Shown here piece by piece: positions 33,958 to 42,645 of a stretch of DNA of 64,000 nucleotides. The stretch lies in assembly GCA_003142595.1 (NCBI GenBank), contig PLMU01000011.1:4713-68712 (forward strand). The letters are read 5' to 3'. Positions within the stretch are counted from its first letter, which is position 1; every line of letters begins with the position of its first letter. The notes under the pieces are model-generated. The model was not told the origin of the DNA. It searched no databases and worked only from the letters and a program-made list of their open reading frames with translations. The DNA is from Phycisphaerales bacterium. GTDB taxonomy: Bacteria > Planctomycetota > Phycisphaerae > Sedimentisphaerales > UBA12454. The translations under genes were made by a program, and so were the position numbers.

Positions 33958-34863
33958 TTACAGCCCGGATGCGGCGAGAATTTGGGGCACCAATTCTTCC
34001 TTACCTCCCGAAAGAATATGTATCCCTCTCAAACCTTTCATCTTTTTTAGCTTGCTGATTATTTCAATACAAATATTCATTCCTTCTTTTTTCTGCGAAT
34101 CTTTGTCGCCTGCTTTTTTCAGCCGTTCGACAATCGCGTCAGAAACATAATAGTCGGTATAAGTATCTCGCAGATTTTGTGCCTCATCGGCGCTGTCCAA
34201 AGGAAAGACACCGGCCAAAATAGCTGTTTTTTTATCGATGCCTTCACTGACAACTGCATTAAACCATTGACCGAATGTTTCAACATCGAATACCGCGTGA
34301 GTCTGAATAAATTTTGCTCCGGCTTCGACTTTTTTGCCGAGCTTGAGTATGTTAAGCTCCAGAGGCTTCAAAAACGGGTTTGCGACTGCCCCGACAAGCA
34401 TCGAAAATTGCCCGTCAATCTTTGCCCCGTTGTCAAGCTCACCTTTTTCCGACATTTTCGTTACCATTTCGATAAACTGAGTCGAATCTATATCATAAAC
34501 ATTGGCCGATTCCGGGTATCCCGTCAGCACCTGATGATAGCCCGATAAACATAATATATTTTTTATTCCAAGATAGCTTGCTCCGAGCAAATCGGACTGA
34601 ATCGCTATTCGATTTCTGTCGCGTGTTACAACCTGATAAATCGGTTCGGCACCGGATTTGATTACCGCAACTGATGCCGCAAGAGACGACATAGCCATAC
34701 CGTGATGGTTGTCGGATACATTTATCGATGCAAGTCCCTTACCCAGGGCTTTCAAAGCTGCTTCAGTCGCCAAGCCGTTCGCTTCTGCTATGGGCTGTAG
34801 CTCGGCGGTGACAATAAAATCTCCGGTTTCAATTTTCTTTGCGAGTTTGCTATCTGCTTTCAT
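33958..34863 (-). CDS. metF: Methylenetetrahydrofolate reductase MetF
   Basis: 301-residue flavoprotein TIM barrel that reduces methylene-THF to methyl-THF in the methyl branch of the Wood-Ljungdahl pathway or for methionine synthesis. Landmarks are FIVTAELQPIAEANG at the N-terminus, INVSDNHHGMAMSS, PIYQVVTRDRNRIAIQSDLL, and KFIQTHAVFDVETFGQWF near residue 190. The loop that in homologues I recall reads GDHQ/GDPP is SGYHQ here. With metV at the far end of the operon it forms the MetFV pair of acetogen type, which uses HdrABC/MvhD-delivered electrons instead of free NADH. It is separated by 14 bases from each neighbour. Confidence 0.9.
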   Translation of the reverse strand: MKADSKLAKKIETGDFIVTAELQPIAEANGLATEAALKALGKGLASINVSDNHHGMAMSSLAASVAVIKSGAEPIYQVVTRDRNRIAIQSDLLGASYLGIKNILCLSGYHQVLTGYPESANVYDIDSTQFIEMVTKMSEKGELDNGAKIDGQFSMLVGAVANPFLKPLELNILKLGKKVEAGAKFIQTHAVFDVETFGQWFNAVVSEGIDKKTAILAGVFPLDSADEAQNLRDTYTDYYVSDAIVERLKKAGDKDSQKKEGMNICIEIISKLKKMKGLRGIHILSGGKEELVPQILAASGL

Positions 34864-34877
34864 ATGACGCTGGTTTC

Positions 34878-35300
34878 CTATTCCTTAACAGAATTGCTGC
34901 ATAAATTGGATTTAGGCAGATTTATAATCTTGTTGAAGAAATTATTTATTTCCCCAAGAGTTTGTTTCGTATCGTCTTTTAATTCGATAACAGCCATTCG
35001 TCCGGCGCCCATTCCAATTTCCTCAAGAAGCGATTCCACCGCTTCGGCACGTTTCTGTGCCCGCAAATTTCCCTCATTATTCTGACATTCATTTTTCTTG
35101 CACGTTACTATTACCGCGCCGTCTGCGCCGGTTTCAAACGCTTTCATTAAATAAGGAACATCCACTTTGCCGGAACAGGGCAGACTAATTGTCTTAACCG
35201 TGATACCATCGGCTCGGCTGCAAACGCCGGACAACTGCTCTTTATCAAGGCTGTTTGAGCAGCAAAAGACATATATCTTCTTCATGACTCGATTATTCAT
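34878..35300 (-). CDS. Divergent MvhD/FlpD-like protein, first gene of the bifurcation operon
   Basis: 140 residues related to the mvhD product (IYVFCCSNSLDKEQ, LPCSGKVDVPYLMKAFETGA, IVTCKKNECQNNEGN), so it keeps the Cys-pair framework but with different spacing and fewer Cys at the N-terminus. It may dock the glutamate-synthase or MetF module to the electron-transfer core. A second in-frame ATG at 35285 is possible. A promoter lies about 110 bases upstream. The presence of two MvhD-type subunits in one operon is unusual. Confidence 0.75.
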   Translation of the reverse strand: MNNRVMKKIYVFCCSNSLDKEQLSGVCSRADGITVKTISLPCSGKVDVPYLMKAFETGADGAVIVTCKKNECQNNEGNLRAQKRAEAVESLLEEIGMGAGRMAVIELKDDTKQTLGEINNFFNKIINLPKSNLCSNSVKE

Positions 35301-35412
35301 TCTTCTTATCCACTGTATTAAACATACTGATAAACTATCATTATTGTTTGTTTTATCATAACATTTTGGGGTTATGAAAGGGATACTACTTCACCTTATG
35401 CCCAGAACCATT

Positions 35413-35441
35413 AATATATCTTATACTGACTATTTTAGCAA
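35413..35441 (-). promoter_or_regulatory. Promoter of the hdr/met/glt operon
   Basis: On the minus strand, TTGCTA (35436-35441), a 17-base spacer and TATATT (35413-35418). Transcription would start near 35406, giving a ~105-base leader with a weak hairpin (CATAAC/GTTATG, near 35356-35376). The remainder of the 320-base gap to nuoN (35301-35620) shows no gene. Confidence 0.45.
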
Positions 35442-35620
35442 TATTTTTTTCCCTTCTGCCAAAATAAGGGGATTTCCTACCTAAAATAAGATTTGGAAAC
35501 ATCTAAAAAAGCATATAAAGCCTATATATTATCTCGAAGAGAAGTGGAAACCTTAGACTTTCAGCCCGGCAATATGAAGTGGCTGTTTGCAACTATTTGT
35601 CAATAAATGACTAATAATTG

Positions 35621-37048
35621 TCAAAAAAATGACTGTGAATATTTTACCCAGTTTAAAAAAGGAGTAACGTAAAGACCGGCTATCAACACACCTGCCGTCA
35701 CAATAGCCAGTGCAATCTGAAGAGGCACTGATTTGGGCCCAATCTCCTTGGCTTTTGGCTCCTCAAGATACATAAATTTAATAATTCGCATATAATAATA
35801 TGCCGCAACGATGCTATTTATGACCCCAACTACCGCCAGCAAAATAAATTTTGATTGAATTGCCGCGTTAAATACAAGAAATTTTCCCCAAAATCCCGCC
35901 AACGGCGGAACGCCTGTAAGAGACAGTAAAAATATGCTCAGCATAAACGATGTTACGGGGTCCTTCTTATAAAGTCCTGCATAGTCCTCGATAGCATCGC
36001 TTTTTAAATAGTTCGAAACAAGAATAACACATCCAAAAGCGCCGAGATTCATAAGCGTATAGGCAAAAATGTAATATAAGACGCCTTCTATGCCCCCCGC
36101 CGTTCCGACAACAAATCCGATGAGCATATACCCGGCCTGCGCAATGGATGAATACGCCAGCATTCGTTTTATATTGGTCTGTGATATCGCGATGACATTT
36201 CCAATTGTCATCGTGAAGATTGATATGAGCATCACCAAAGTGACCCAGTTTATATATAGATGGAAGAAATTATTTGAGAATATGCGTAAAAGCACGGCAA
36301 AGCCGACAGCTTTCGGCCCAACCGAAAGAAATGCTGTAACGGCCGTCGGCGCACCCTGATAAACATCAGGCGCCCACATATGAAATGGAACCAGGCTGCA
36401 TTTAAAACAAAGTCCTGCCAATATCAATACGAGCAAAATTAGCGAGACCAGATTATTTATTTGACCAGCGCTAACGGCTTTTGAAATCATAGCCAGGTCT
36501 GTCGTGCCGAATAAACCGTAGACAAGCGAGATGCCGTAGAGCATTATTCCGGTTGACAGAGCGCCAAACAAAAAGTATTTCAGGGCAGCCTCACTTGACA
36601 GAGTATTATTTTTCAAAAAGGCCACCAGGATATACGAAATCAACGAGAGCATTTCAATGGACAAATATATCATAAGCAGATTATTGCTCGATACCGCCAG
36701 CAGCATTGCGATTGCGCCGTTCAGAAGCAGAAAAAAGAATTCCCCAATATACTTTTCTTTCAGCTCCTCATAACCAATTGATATTAGTATGATGATACCG
36801 GTGATAAATAAAATTATTTCCTTAAAAAACAGGGAGAACGAGTCATTTGTAAGCATATTAAAAAATAGAACCGGCTCCACTTTCTGGCTTTGAGGCAAAT
36901 ATAACGATGCAGCGACGATTGCCGACAATGCAAACACGCCCAGCACGTTTTTATTGCTGACAAAAAGCGAAAACATCAGGATTATAATCGCTCCGGCGAG
37001 CAATATAATTTCCGGCGTTATAAATCTTATGCTTTCAATCAAACTCAA
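35621..37048 (-). CDS. nuoN: NADH-quinone oxidoreductase-type subunit N
   Basis: 475 residues, about 14 membrane segments, of the antiporter-like proton-pumping subunits of complex I. LLMIYLSIEMLSLISYILVA holds the conserved Glu of the pump channel, and LVPFHMWAPDVYQGAPTAVT is the ubiquitous family motif with the broken helix. The end of the gene is the end of the nuo operon. The start overlaps the nuoM stop by four bases. No terminator hairpin is evident after it. Confidence 0.92.
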   Translation of the reverse strand: MSLIESIRFITPEIILLAGAIIILMFSLFVSNKNVLGVFALSAIVAASLYLPQSQKVEPVLFFNMLTNDSFSLFFKEIILFITGIIILISIGYEELKEKYIGEFFFLLLNGAIAMLLAVSSNNLLMIYLSIEMLSLISYILVAFLKNNTLSSEAALKYFLFGALSTGIMLYGISLVYGLFGTTDLAMISKAVSAGQINNLVSLILLVLILAGLCFKCSLVPFHMWAPDVYQGAPTAVTAFLSVGPKAVGFAVLLRIFSNNFFHLYINWVTLVMLISIFTMTIGNVIAISQTNIKRMLAYSSIAQAGYMLIGFVVGTAGGIEGVLYYIFAYTLMNLGAFGCVILVSNYLKSDAIEDYAGLYKKDPVTSFMLSIFLLSLTGVPPLAGFWGKFLVFNAAIQSKFILLAVVGVINSIVAAYYYMRIIKFMYLEEPKAKEIGPKSVPLQIALAIVTAGVLIAGLYVTPFLNWVKYSQSFF

Positions 37049-38523
37049 AATATCATTCCTCCCAGCTTCGCAATAAGCTGTTCAATAGCTGCCATTTGAA
37101 ATTTCAGCGCCGCCAAAGGATACACGCCAATTAGTATCGCGATTGCCATTAGAGGAATCAGCGTAAAAAGCTCGCGTTTATTTATATCGGAAATGGCCGC
37201 CAATTTTTCATTCAAAGGCCCCATAAGCACTCGCTGAAGCATATATAAAAAGTATCCAGCGGTAATAACTATCCCTAACACAGAGATGATGGTTATTATT
37301 TTGAACGCAGCATAAGAACCCAGCAGGGACATAAATTCGCTTACAAATCCGCTCAGGCCCGGAAGCCCCAGCGATGCAAGCGAGAACACGGTCAGCATTC
37401 CTGCGTAAACAGGCATCTTGACGCCCAGTCCGCCGAATTTATTAAGATCTCTTGTGTGTGCGCGGTCATAAATAACGCCGACCAGAAAGAACATCGCTCC
37501 GGTAATTATTCCATGATTGAACATTTGAAGAAGCGCGCCGTTAAATCCCGTTGTAGTCATACTCGCAAGCCCCAGCATGACAAATCCCATATGGCTTACT
37601 GATGAATAGGCGACCATCTTTTTAAAATCGACTTGCGCCATCGCCACAACAGCCCCATACACTATGTTAATCGCGCCAAGAATCGCAAACGGCAAAACAA
37701 AATAATGTGCCGCGTCTTTAAGCAACGGAAAACTTATTCTGAAAAATCCATATCCGCCCATTTTCAGCAGCACTCCTGCCAGCAAAACGCTTATGGGAGT
37801 CGGCGCCTCGACGTGCGCATCGGGCAGCCATGTATGAAATGGAAAAACCGGAACTTTTACCGCGAACCCCAGATAAAAAGCTATGAAAATGAGAATCTGA
37901 ATTGGCATTGTCAATGCGTCTGTCGTTTTACCAAGCTCCAATATGCTGAACGTATGCGGAGTTGATGTAAAATAAAATGCCAATATACCCAGCAGCATAA
38001 AAATAGAGCCTGCCAAGGTATATATGAAGAACTTGATAGCCGCGTATTCTTTTCTCGGCCCACCCCAGATGCCGATTAAAAAATACATTGGAACCAGCAC
38101 TATTTCCCAGAAGACATAGAACAAAACAAGGTCAAGAGCGACAAATGTGCCCAGCATTCCTGTCGCCAGCAAAAGATACAAAAAGAAATATTCTTTTTGA
38201 CGCATGCCTATACTGTAAGACCCTATACACGCCAGGAAACTTAATAGCGTCGTTAAAAATATCAGCCCGATGCTTATGCCGTCAATTCCAAGATGATAAA
38301 AGATGTTGACCGACGGTATCCAGCTTAAGTTTTCCTCGAATTGCATCGACCCCGAGTAGTTGAAATTGACCAGCAGAATTATCGAAAGAATCAAATCAAT
38401 TGCGGTAACCGCCGTTGCGACTGTCTTTATTAAACCAATATTTTGTTTCGGAACAAAAAGTATTATCAAACCACCCGCAAGCGGCAGAAATACGATACAG
38501 GTCAAAATCGGAAATAACATCAT
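37045..38523 (-). CDS. nuoM: NADH-quinone oxidoreductase-type subunit M
   Basis: 492 residues with about 14 membrane segments. The NuoM signature is clear: FYVFWEIVLVPMYFLIGIWG (conserved Glu), VPVFPFHTWLPDAHVEAPTP and YSSVSHMGFVMLGLA. It pumps protons in the membrane arm of complex I. The start shares one base with the stop of nuoL, so translation is coupled. No unusual features. Confidence 0.93.
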   Translation of the reverse strand: MMLFPILTCIVFLPLAGGLIILFVPKQNIGLIKTVATAVTAIDLILSIILLVNFNYSGSMQFEENLSWIPSVNIFYHLGIDGISIGLIFLTTLLSFLACIGSYSIGMRQKEYFFLYLLLATGMLGTFVALDLVLFYVFWEIVLVPMYFLIGIWGGPRKEYAAIKFFIYTLAGSIFMLLGILAFYFTSTPHTFSILELGKTTDALTMPIQILIFIAFYLGFAVKVPVFPFHTWLPDAHVEAPTPISVLLAGVLLKMGGYGFFRISFPLLKDAAHYFVLPFAILGAINIVYGAVVAMAQVDFKKMVAYSSVSHMGFVMLGLASMTTTGFNGALLQMFNHGIITGAMFFLVGVIYDRAHTRDLNKFGGLGVKMPVYAGMLTVFSLASLGLPGLSGFVSEFMSLLGSYAAFKIITIISVLGIVITAGYFLYMLQRVLMGPLNEKLAAISDINKRELFTLIPLMAIAILIGVYPLAALKFQMAAIEQLIAKLGGMIF

Positions 38524-40433
38524 TAACCTCCTATTATCAATTTAACGAAGATAATAATCACCAGCCCGAAGAATGCTATGAGCAGATAAGTCTGAATGTA
38601 GCCCGTTTGCATTCGCCGAAGCACCAGTGAAAAAATCCCAACAATCTTTGCCGTCATATTTACCGCGCCGTCAACAATATAGCGGTCAATCCACGCGGCG
38701 ATTTTACTCAATATCACAGTTAACCTTGCAACGCCATTTACCGTGCCATCTATCACTCCAAGGTCGAATTTGAACGCGAGCTTCGCCAGTCGCATAGTTG
38801 GCCTGATAAACAGAAAATCATAAATCTCGTCGATATAATATTTATTATATACGAGGTTATATAACGGCCCAAAATATTGTCGCACCCGCTGCGGCAATAA
38901 ATTCTTGTTCAGCATATATAATAGATAGGCGACTGCGATTCCCAGCATTGCTAAAAGTGTAGAAAGCCCCATAACCGCATAATCCGGTTTCATAATTTCG
39001 GCTTCGTGAGGATATATAAAATTCTGAAATGCGTTATTCATAAATGGCGAACCAACCAGCCCAATAAATATCGCAAACACTGCCAGTATTCCTAAAGGAA
39101 TCGTCATAACGTTTGGAGATTCGTGTGGATGAATTTCCGAACGGGATTTACCGAACAGGACTAAAAAAACAAGCCTGAACATATAAAAGGCAGTCAATAA
39201 ACTTGTTACCGTAGCCAAAACAAATAAGAATGGATGACCATTCTTTAGAATTTCAGATAATATTTCATCCTTTGACCAGAACCCCGCAAATGGCGGGATA
39301 CCTGAAATCGCAAGACTCGCTATCACAAAACTCAGTCCTGTGATTTTCATTTTTCGAAAAACACCGCCCATTTTTTGTATATCCTGTGTGCCGATTGAGT
39401 GAATAACGCTGCCCGCGCACAGGAAAAGCAGTGCCTTAAAAAACGCATGCGTCATTAGATGAAAAACTCCAGCCGAATATCCACCGACGCCCAAACCCAT
39501 CATCATAAATCCCAATTGGCTTATCGTCGAATACGCCAGTATCCGTTTTATATCGTTGTTAACTACAGCGATAGTAGCGGCAAAAAACGCCGTAATCCCG
39601 CCGACATACGCGACAGTGATAAGAGCCGCCCCATGTGCGGAAAATAGCACAAAGCATCTGGCAACCAGATACACGCCTGCCGCGACCATTGTTGCCGCGT
39701 GGATTAAAGCCGAGACAGGGGTTGGGCCTTCCATCGCGTCTGGCAGCCATACATGAAGCGGAAACTGCGCCGATTTCCCAACCGCTCCGCAGAATATCAA
39801 TAATGCCGCCGCTGTAAACAATGGACCTGTGCCAAGGTTTCCAAGTTCACTGAAATAAACGGTATGCGCGGAAAAAATCAGGATAAAAATTCCGATAAGA
39901 AGACCCGTATCGCCGATTCTTGTCGTGATGAACGCTTTCATACCCGCTTTTGCCGCCGATGGCTTTTCAAACCAGAACGAAATTAATAGATATGAGCAAA
40001 GACCCACGCCTTCCCAGAAGATGTAGAGCATCACAAAATTATCAGCAAGCAGAAGTCCGAGCATCGAGCCCATAAACAGCGACATATACGCGAAAAATCT
40101 TGAGAAACGCGCATCGCCTTTCATATAGCCTATTGAGTAAATCTGTATAAGCGTTCCAATAATCGTTACGACAACAAGCATCATACAGGTCAGCGGGTCC
40201 ACTATCACGCCGATGTTCAAAGATATGCCGCCGAAGATAAGCCAGTTGAATAAACTATACGCCCCCTGTCCCTTCAGAAAACAGACAAGGGTATATACAG
40301 ACAGGCAAAATGAAATGACAGATGCCGAGATTGAGACAATCGCGCTGAATTTTTTGACCTTTCGGCCAAAAAGAATGTTTACCACAAACGCAGCAAACGG
40401 AAAAACAGGAATTAAATGCGCTAAATTTACCAT
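38523..40433 (-). CDS. nuoL: NADH-quinone oxidoreductase-type subunit L
   Basis: 636 residues, the largest antiporter-like subunit. Motifs are YIFWEGVGLCSYLLISFW, SAQFPLHVWLPDAMEGPTPV with the following HAATMVAAGVYLVAR, and YSTISQLGFMMMGLGVGGYS. The long C-terminal lateral helix region that clamps the membrane arm is present (residues after ~520). The start overlaps the end of nuoK by 7 bases. Confidence 0.93.
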   Translation of the reverse strand: MVNLAHLIPVFPFAAFVVNILFGRKVKKFSAIVSISASVISFCLSVYTLVCFLKGQGAYSLFNWLIFGGISLNIGVIVDPLTCMMLVVVTIIGTLIQIYSIGYMKGDARFSRFFAYMSLFMGSMLGLLLADNFVMLYIFWEGVGLCSYLLISFWFEKPSAAKAGMKAFITTRIGDTGLLIGIFILIFSAHTVYFSELGNLGTGPLFTAAALLIFCGAVGKSAQFPLHVWLPDAMEGPTPVSALIHAATMVAAGVYLVARCFVLFSAHGAALITVAYVGGITAFFAATIAVVNNDIKRILAYSTISQLGFMMMGLGVGGYSAGVFHLMTHAFFKALLFLCAGSVIHSIGTQDIQKMGGVFRKMKITGLSFVIASLAISGIPPFAGFWSKDEILSEILKNGHPFLFVLATVTSLLTAFYMFRLVFLVLFGKSRSEIHPHESPNVMTIPLGILAVFAIFIGLVGSPFMNNAFQNFIYPHEAEIMKPDYAVMGLSTLLAMLGIAVAYLLYMLNKNLLPQRVRQYFGPLYNLVYNKYYIDEIYDFLFIRPTMRLAKLAFKFDLGVIDGTVNGVARLTVILSKIAAWIDRYIVDGAVNMTAKIVGIFSLVLRRMQTGYIQTYLLIAFFGLVIIIFVKLIIGG

Positions 40434-40735
40434 TTCATTAAATTAATTTTATTCACCAGTATAGTTTTTGAGTTTCTGTATATCGATATAACCAGGCAAA
40501 GTCCCACAACAGCCGACGCAGCTGCTATCGCTATCACGAAAAGGGCAAAAATTTGCCCCAGACCGTCGGGACTTGCCGAAAATTTGCTGAATGTTATCAG
40601 GTTTATATTCGCTGCATTCAATATCAATTCGATAGACATTAGAATTCCGATTGCGTTCCTGCGGGTAAACACGCCGAATACACCTATCGAAAACAGCGCC
40701 GCGCCAAGAATCAAAAAGTGGCTTTCCGGTATCAT
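40427..40735 (-). CDS. nuoK: NADH-quinone oxidoreductase-type subunit K
   Basis: 102 residues with three membrane segments. The conserved Glu of helix 2 appears in GILMSIELILNAANINLITF, which is diagnostic for NuoK. The second helix-3 Glu position is replaced by small residues (VIAIAAASAVVGLCLVIS). The ATG overlaps the nuoJ stop (ATGA), as usual for these two genes. Confidence 0.92.
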   Translation of the reverse strand: MIPESHFLILGAALFSIGVFGVFTRRNAIGILMSIELILNAANINLITFSKFSASPDGLGQIFALFVIAIAAASAVVGLCLVISIYRNSKTILVNKINLMKW

Positions 40736-41292
40736 CTCTTCTCCGCCTTTCCAATAACAAGGGCTCCGACCAGTGCCGCCAGTGAAATCAATGAAATAAC
40801 TTCGAACGGGAGCGCATATCCCGTCATTAGAGATTTCCCTAATTGCGACAGACTAATGGATGCTCCCGCCGGCACAGCCGTCTTCCAAGCCGTCACCATA
40901 TTTATTACCTTGAAAAGAATAAAAAATATTGCCAGCGAGGCCACTGCTGCCACCGACATACGTCGTAATGTTCCGACAAATGTGCCGCTATCGATATCCG
41001 CCGTTAACATTACCGTAAAGATAAACAAAACCACGATAGCACCGACATATATCAGCACCTGAACAACAGCCAGAAATTCCGCGTCTAGAAATAGATAAAC
41101 TGCGGCAATGCCGGTCAGCACTACGGCAAGATATACCGCGGCACGAAATATATGGCGGGAAAGCACAACGAAAAGTGCGAACAGCAAAGTCAGAGCGGCT
41201 ATGAAATAAAAGGCAGCTTTTATAACAAAGTCTTGCGGTATGCCGTGGCTATTTAATAGTTGTATGAGTCCACTCATCGTATTTTTTATCAT
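40732..41292 (-). CDS. nuoJ: NADH-quinone oxidoreductase-type subunit J
   Basis: 186 residues with five predicted membrane segments. EFLAVVQVLIYVGAIVVLFI is the pi-bulge helix motif of NuoJ. Two in-frame ATGs (41292 and 41277) lie within the end of nuoI, so the genes overlap by 44 or 29 bases. It belongs to the membrane arm close to the quinone site. Confidence 0.91.
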   Translation of the reverse strand: MIKNTMSGLIQLLNSHGIPQDFVIKAAFYFIAALTLLFALFVVLSRHIFRAAVYLAVVLTGIAAVYLFLDAEFLAVVQVLIYVGAIVVLFIFTVMLTADIDSGTFVGTLRRMSVAAVASLAIFFILFKVINMVTAWKTAVPAGASISLSQLGKSLMTGYALPFEVISLISLAALVGALVIGKAEKR

Positions 41293-41701
41293 CCAAAAGA
41301 TTTATATCTAATTTTTTTCGGTCATACACGCTAATCTCATAAATTTTAGTCATTACTATTGCGTCTGCCGGGCAAACCTGCTCGCACAATCCGCAAAAAC
41401 AGCAAAGTTCCATATTATATTTGAACGTTTCGAGCGTTTTTTTCTTATCTTCCAGTTTATGAGTAATCGCAAGACAGGCCGTTGGACACATCTTGACGCA
41501 CTGATAGCAAACTATGCATTTTTCCGGGTGAAGCCCGACCAATCCCCTGTAACAATCGCTCATTGGCCGTTTTTGGGTCGGATATTGCAGTGTAACTGCG
41601 GGCCTGAAACAATATTTTATCGTAACGGCAAGTCCTTTTATAAGACTCCATATCCCGATAACAAAATTTTTGGAATACTTTATCATTTCAATAATAGCCA
41701 T
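41249..41701 (-). CDS. nuoI: NADH-quinone oxidoreductase-type subunit I (2x[4Fe-4S])
   Basis: 150 residues. An N-terminal amphipathic helix precedes two ferredoxin motifs, CIVCYQCVKMCPTACLAI and CCFCGLCEQVCPADAIVM, which hold clusters N6a and N6b. In a complex I lacking NuoEFG this subunit is the likely entry point for electrons from ferredoxin or another soluble carrier. It overlaps nuoH by 19 bases and nuoJ by at least 29. Confidence 0.93.
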   Translation of the reverse strand: MAIIEMIKYSKNFVIGIWSLIKGLAVTIKYCFRPAVTLQYPTQKRPMSDCYRGLVGLHPEKCIVCYQCVKMCPTACLAITHKLEDKKKTLETFKYNMELCCFCGLCEQVCPADAIVMTKIYEISVYDRKKLDINLLDDKKYDEWTHTTIK

Positions 41702-42645
41702 CCTGTTATTGCCAGGTTAACAAACGATATCGGCGTTAAAATCTTCCACGCAAATCCCATCAATTGGTCCACTCTTAGCCGCGGGAATGTCCACCTGACC
41801 CACATCAATACAAAAACTATGCCATACGACTTTATAAGAAACCATACAACTCCGGGAAGAATTGGCCCCTGCCACCCGCCGAAGAAAAGCGTTGCCGCGA
41901 TTGCCGAAATGATGAAAAGGTTTGTGTATTCGCCGATGAAGAACATCGCGAACTTCATCCCCGAATATTCCGTATGAAATCCCGCAACCAGTTCCGACTC
42001 GGCCTCTGGTATATCGAACGGCACGCGGTTTATCTCTGCAGTGGCCGCTATTATATAAACAATAAAAGCCATCGCCATATTAGGATGAAGAATATTCCAG
42101 CACCCCGCCTGCGCCAAAACTATCTTTTGCATCGAAAGTGAACCGGCCTGCATCGCTACGATAATCATTGATATTATCAGCGGAAGCTCATAACTTATTA
42201 TTTGTGCCGCCGATCTCATTCCGCCAATCAAAGAATATTTATTATTCGACCCCCACCCTGCCATAAAAATCCCGATAACGCTCACGGAAGACAGCGCCAT
42301 AAGATACAGAACGCCTACATTCAAATCTTTTACAATTAAATTTTTCCCAAACGGCAGCACTACGAACGCCATCACGGGCGGCACTATGGCAATAAAAGGC
42401 GCCAGCCACCATACTAATTTATCCGCTTCCGCGGGAATTATGTTTTCCTTAAGCAAAAGTTTTACCGCGTCCGCTACGGATTGTAAAACACCGTGCCAGC
42501 CCACTCGCATAGGCCCGTATCTCGATTGAATATGGGCGGATACTTTTCTTTCCCACCATATCAGGAACATTGCCGAGGCCGCGATGAATCCTAATACTAT
42601 GATTCCGACTATCAGCGCCCAAATTATTGTCAGTATGCTTAGCAT
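41683..42645 (-). CDS. nuoH: NADH-quinone oxidoreductase-type subunit H
   Basis: 320 residues with eight membrane segments. RYGPMRVGWHGVLQSVADAV near the N-terminus and NRVPFDIPEAESELVAGFHT are the characteristic quinone-chamber loops of NuoH, and WVRWTFPRLRVDQLMGFAWK is the conserved C-terminal stretch. It links the hydrophilic and membrane arms. It shares one base with the nuoD stop. Confidence 0.93.
   Translation of the reverse strand: MLSILTIIWALIVGIIVLGFIAASAMFLIWWERKVSAHIQSRYGPMRVGWHGVLQSVADAVKLLLKENIIPAEADKLVWWLAPFIAIVPPVMAFVVLPFGKNLIVKDLNVGVLYLMALSSVSVIGIFMAGWGSNNKYSLIGGMRSAAQIISYELPLIISMIIVAMQAGSLSMQKIVLAQAGCWNILHPNMAMAFIVYIIAATAEINRVPFDIPEAESELVAGFHTEYSGMKFAMFFIGEYTNLFIISAIAATLFFGGWQGPILPGVVWFLIKSYGIVFVLMWVRWTFPRLRVDQLMGFAWKILTPISFVNLAITGWLLLK

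Noticed and set aside
35595-35625. TTGACA-like sequences on the minus strand just after nuoN
   Set aside because: Two TTGACA matches are present, but neither has a -10 at 16-18 bases. The promoter at 35413-35441 fits better.
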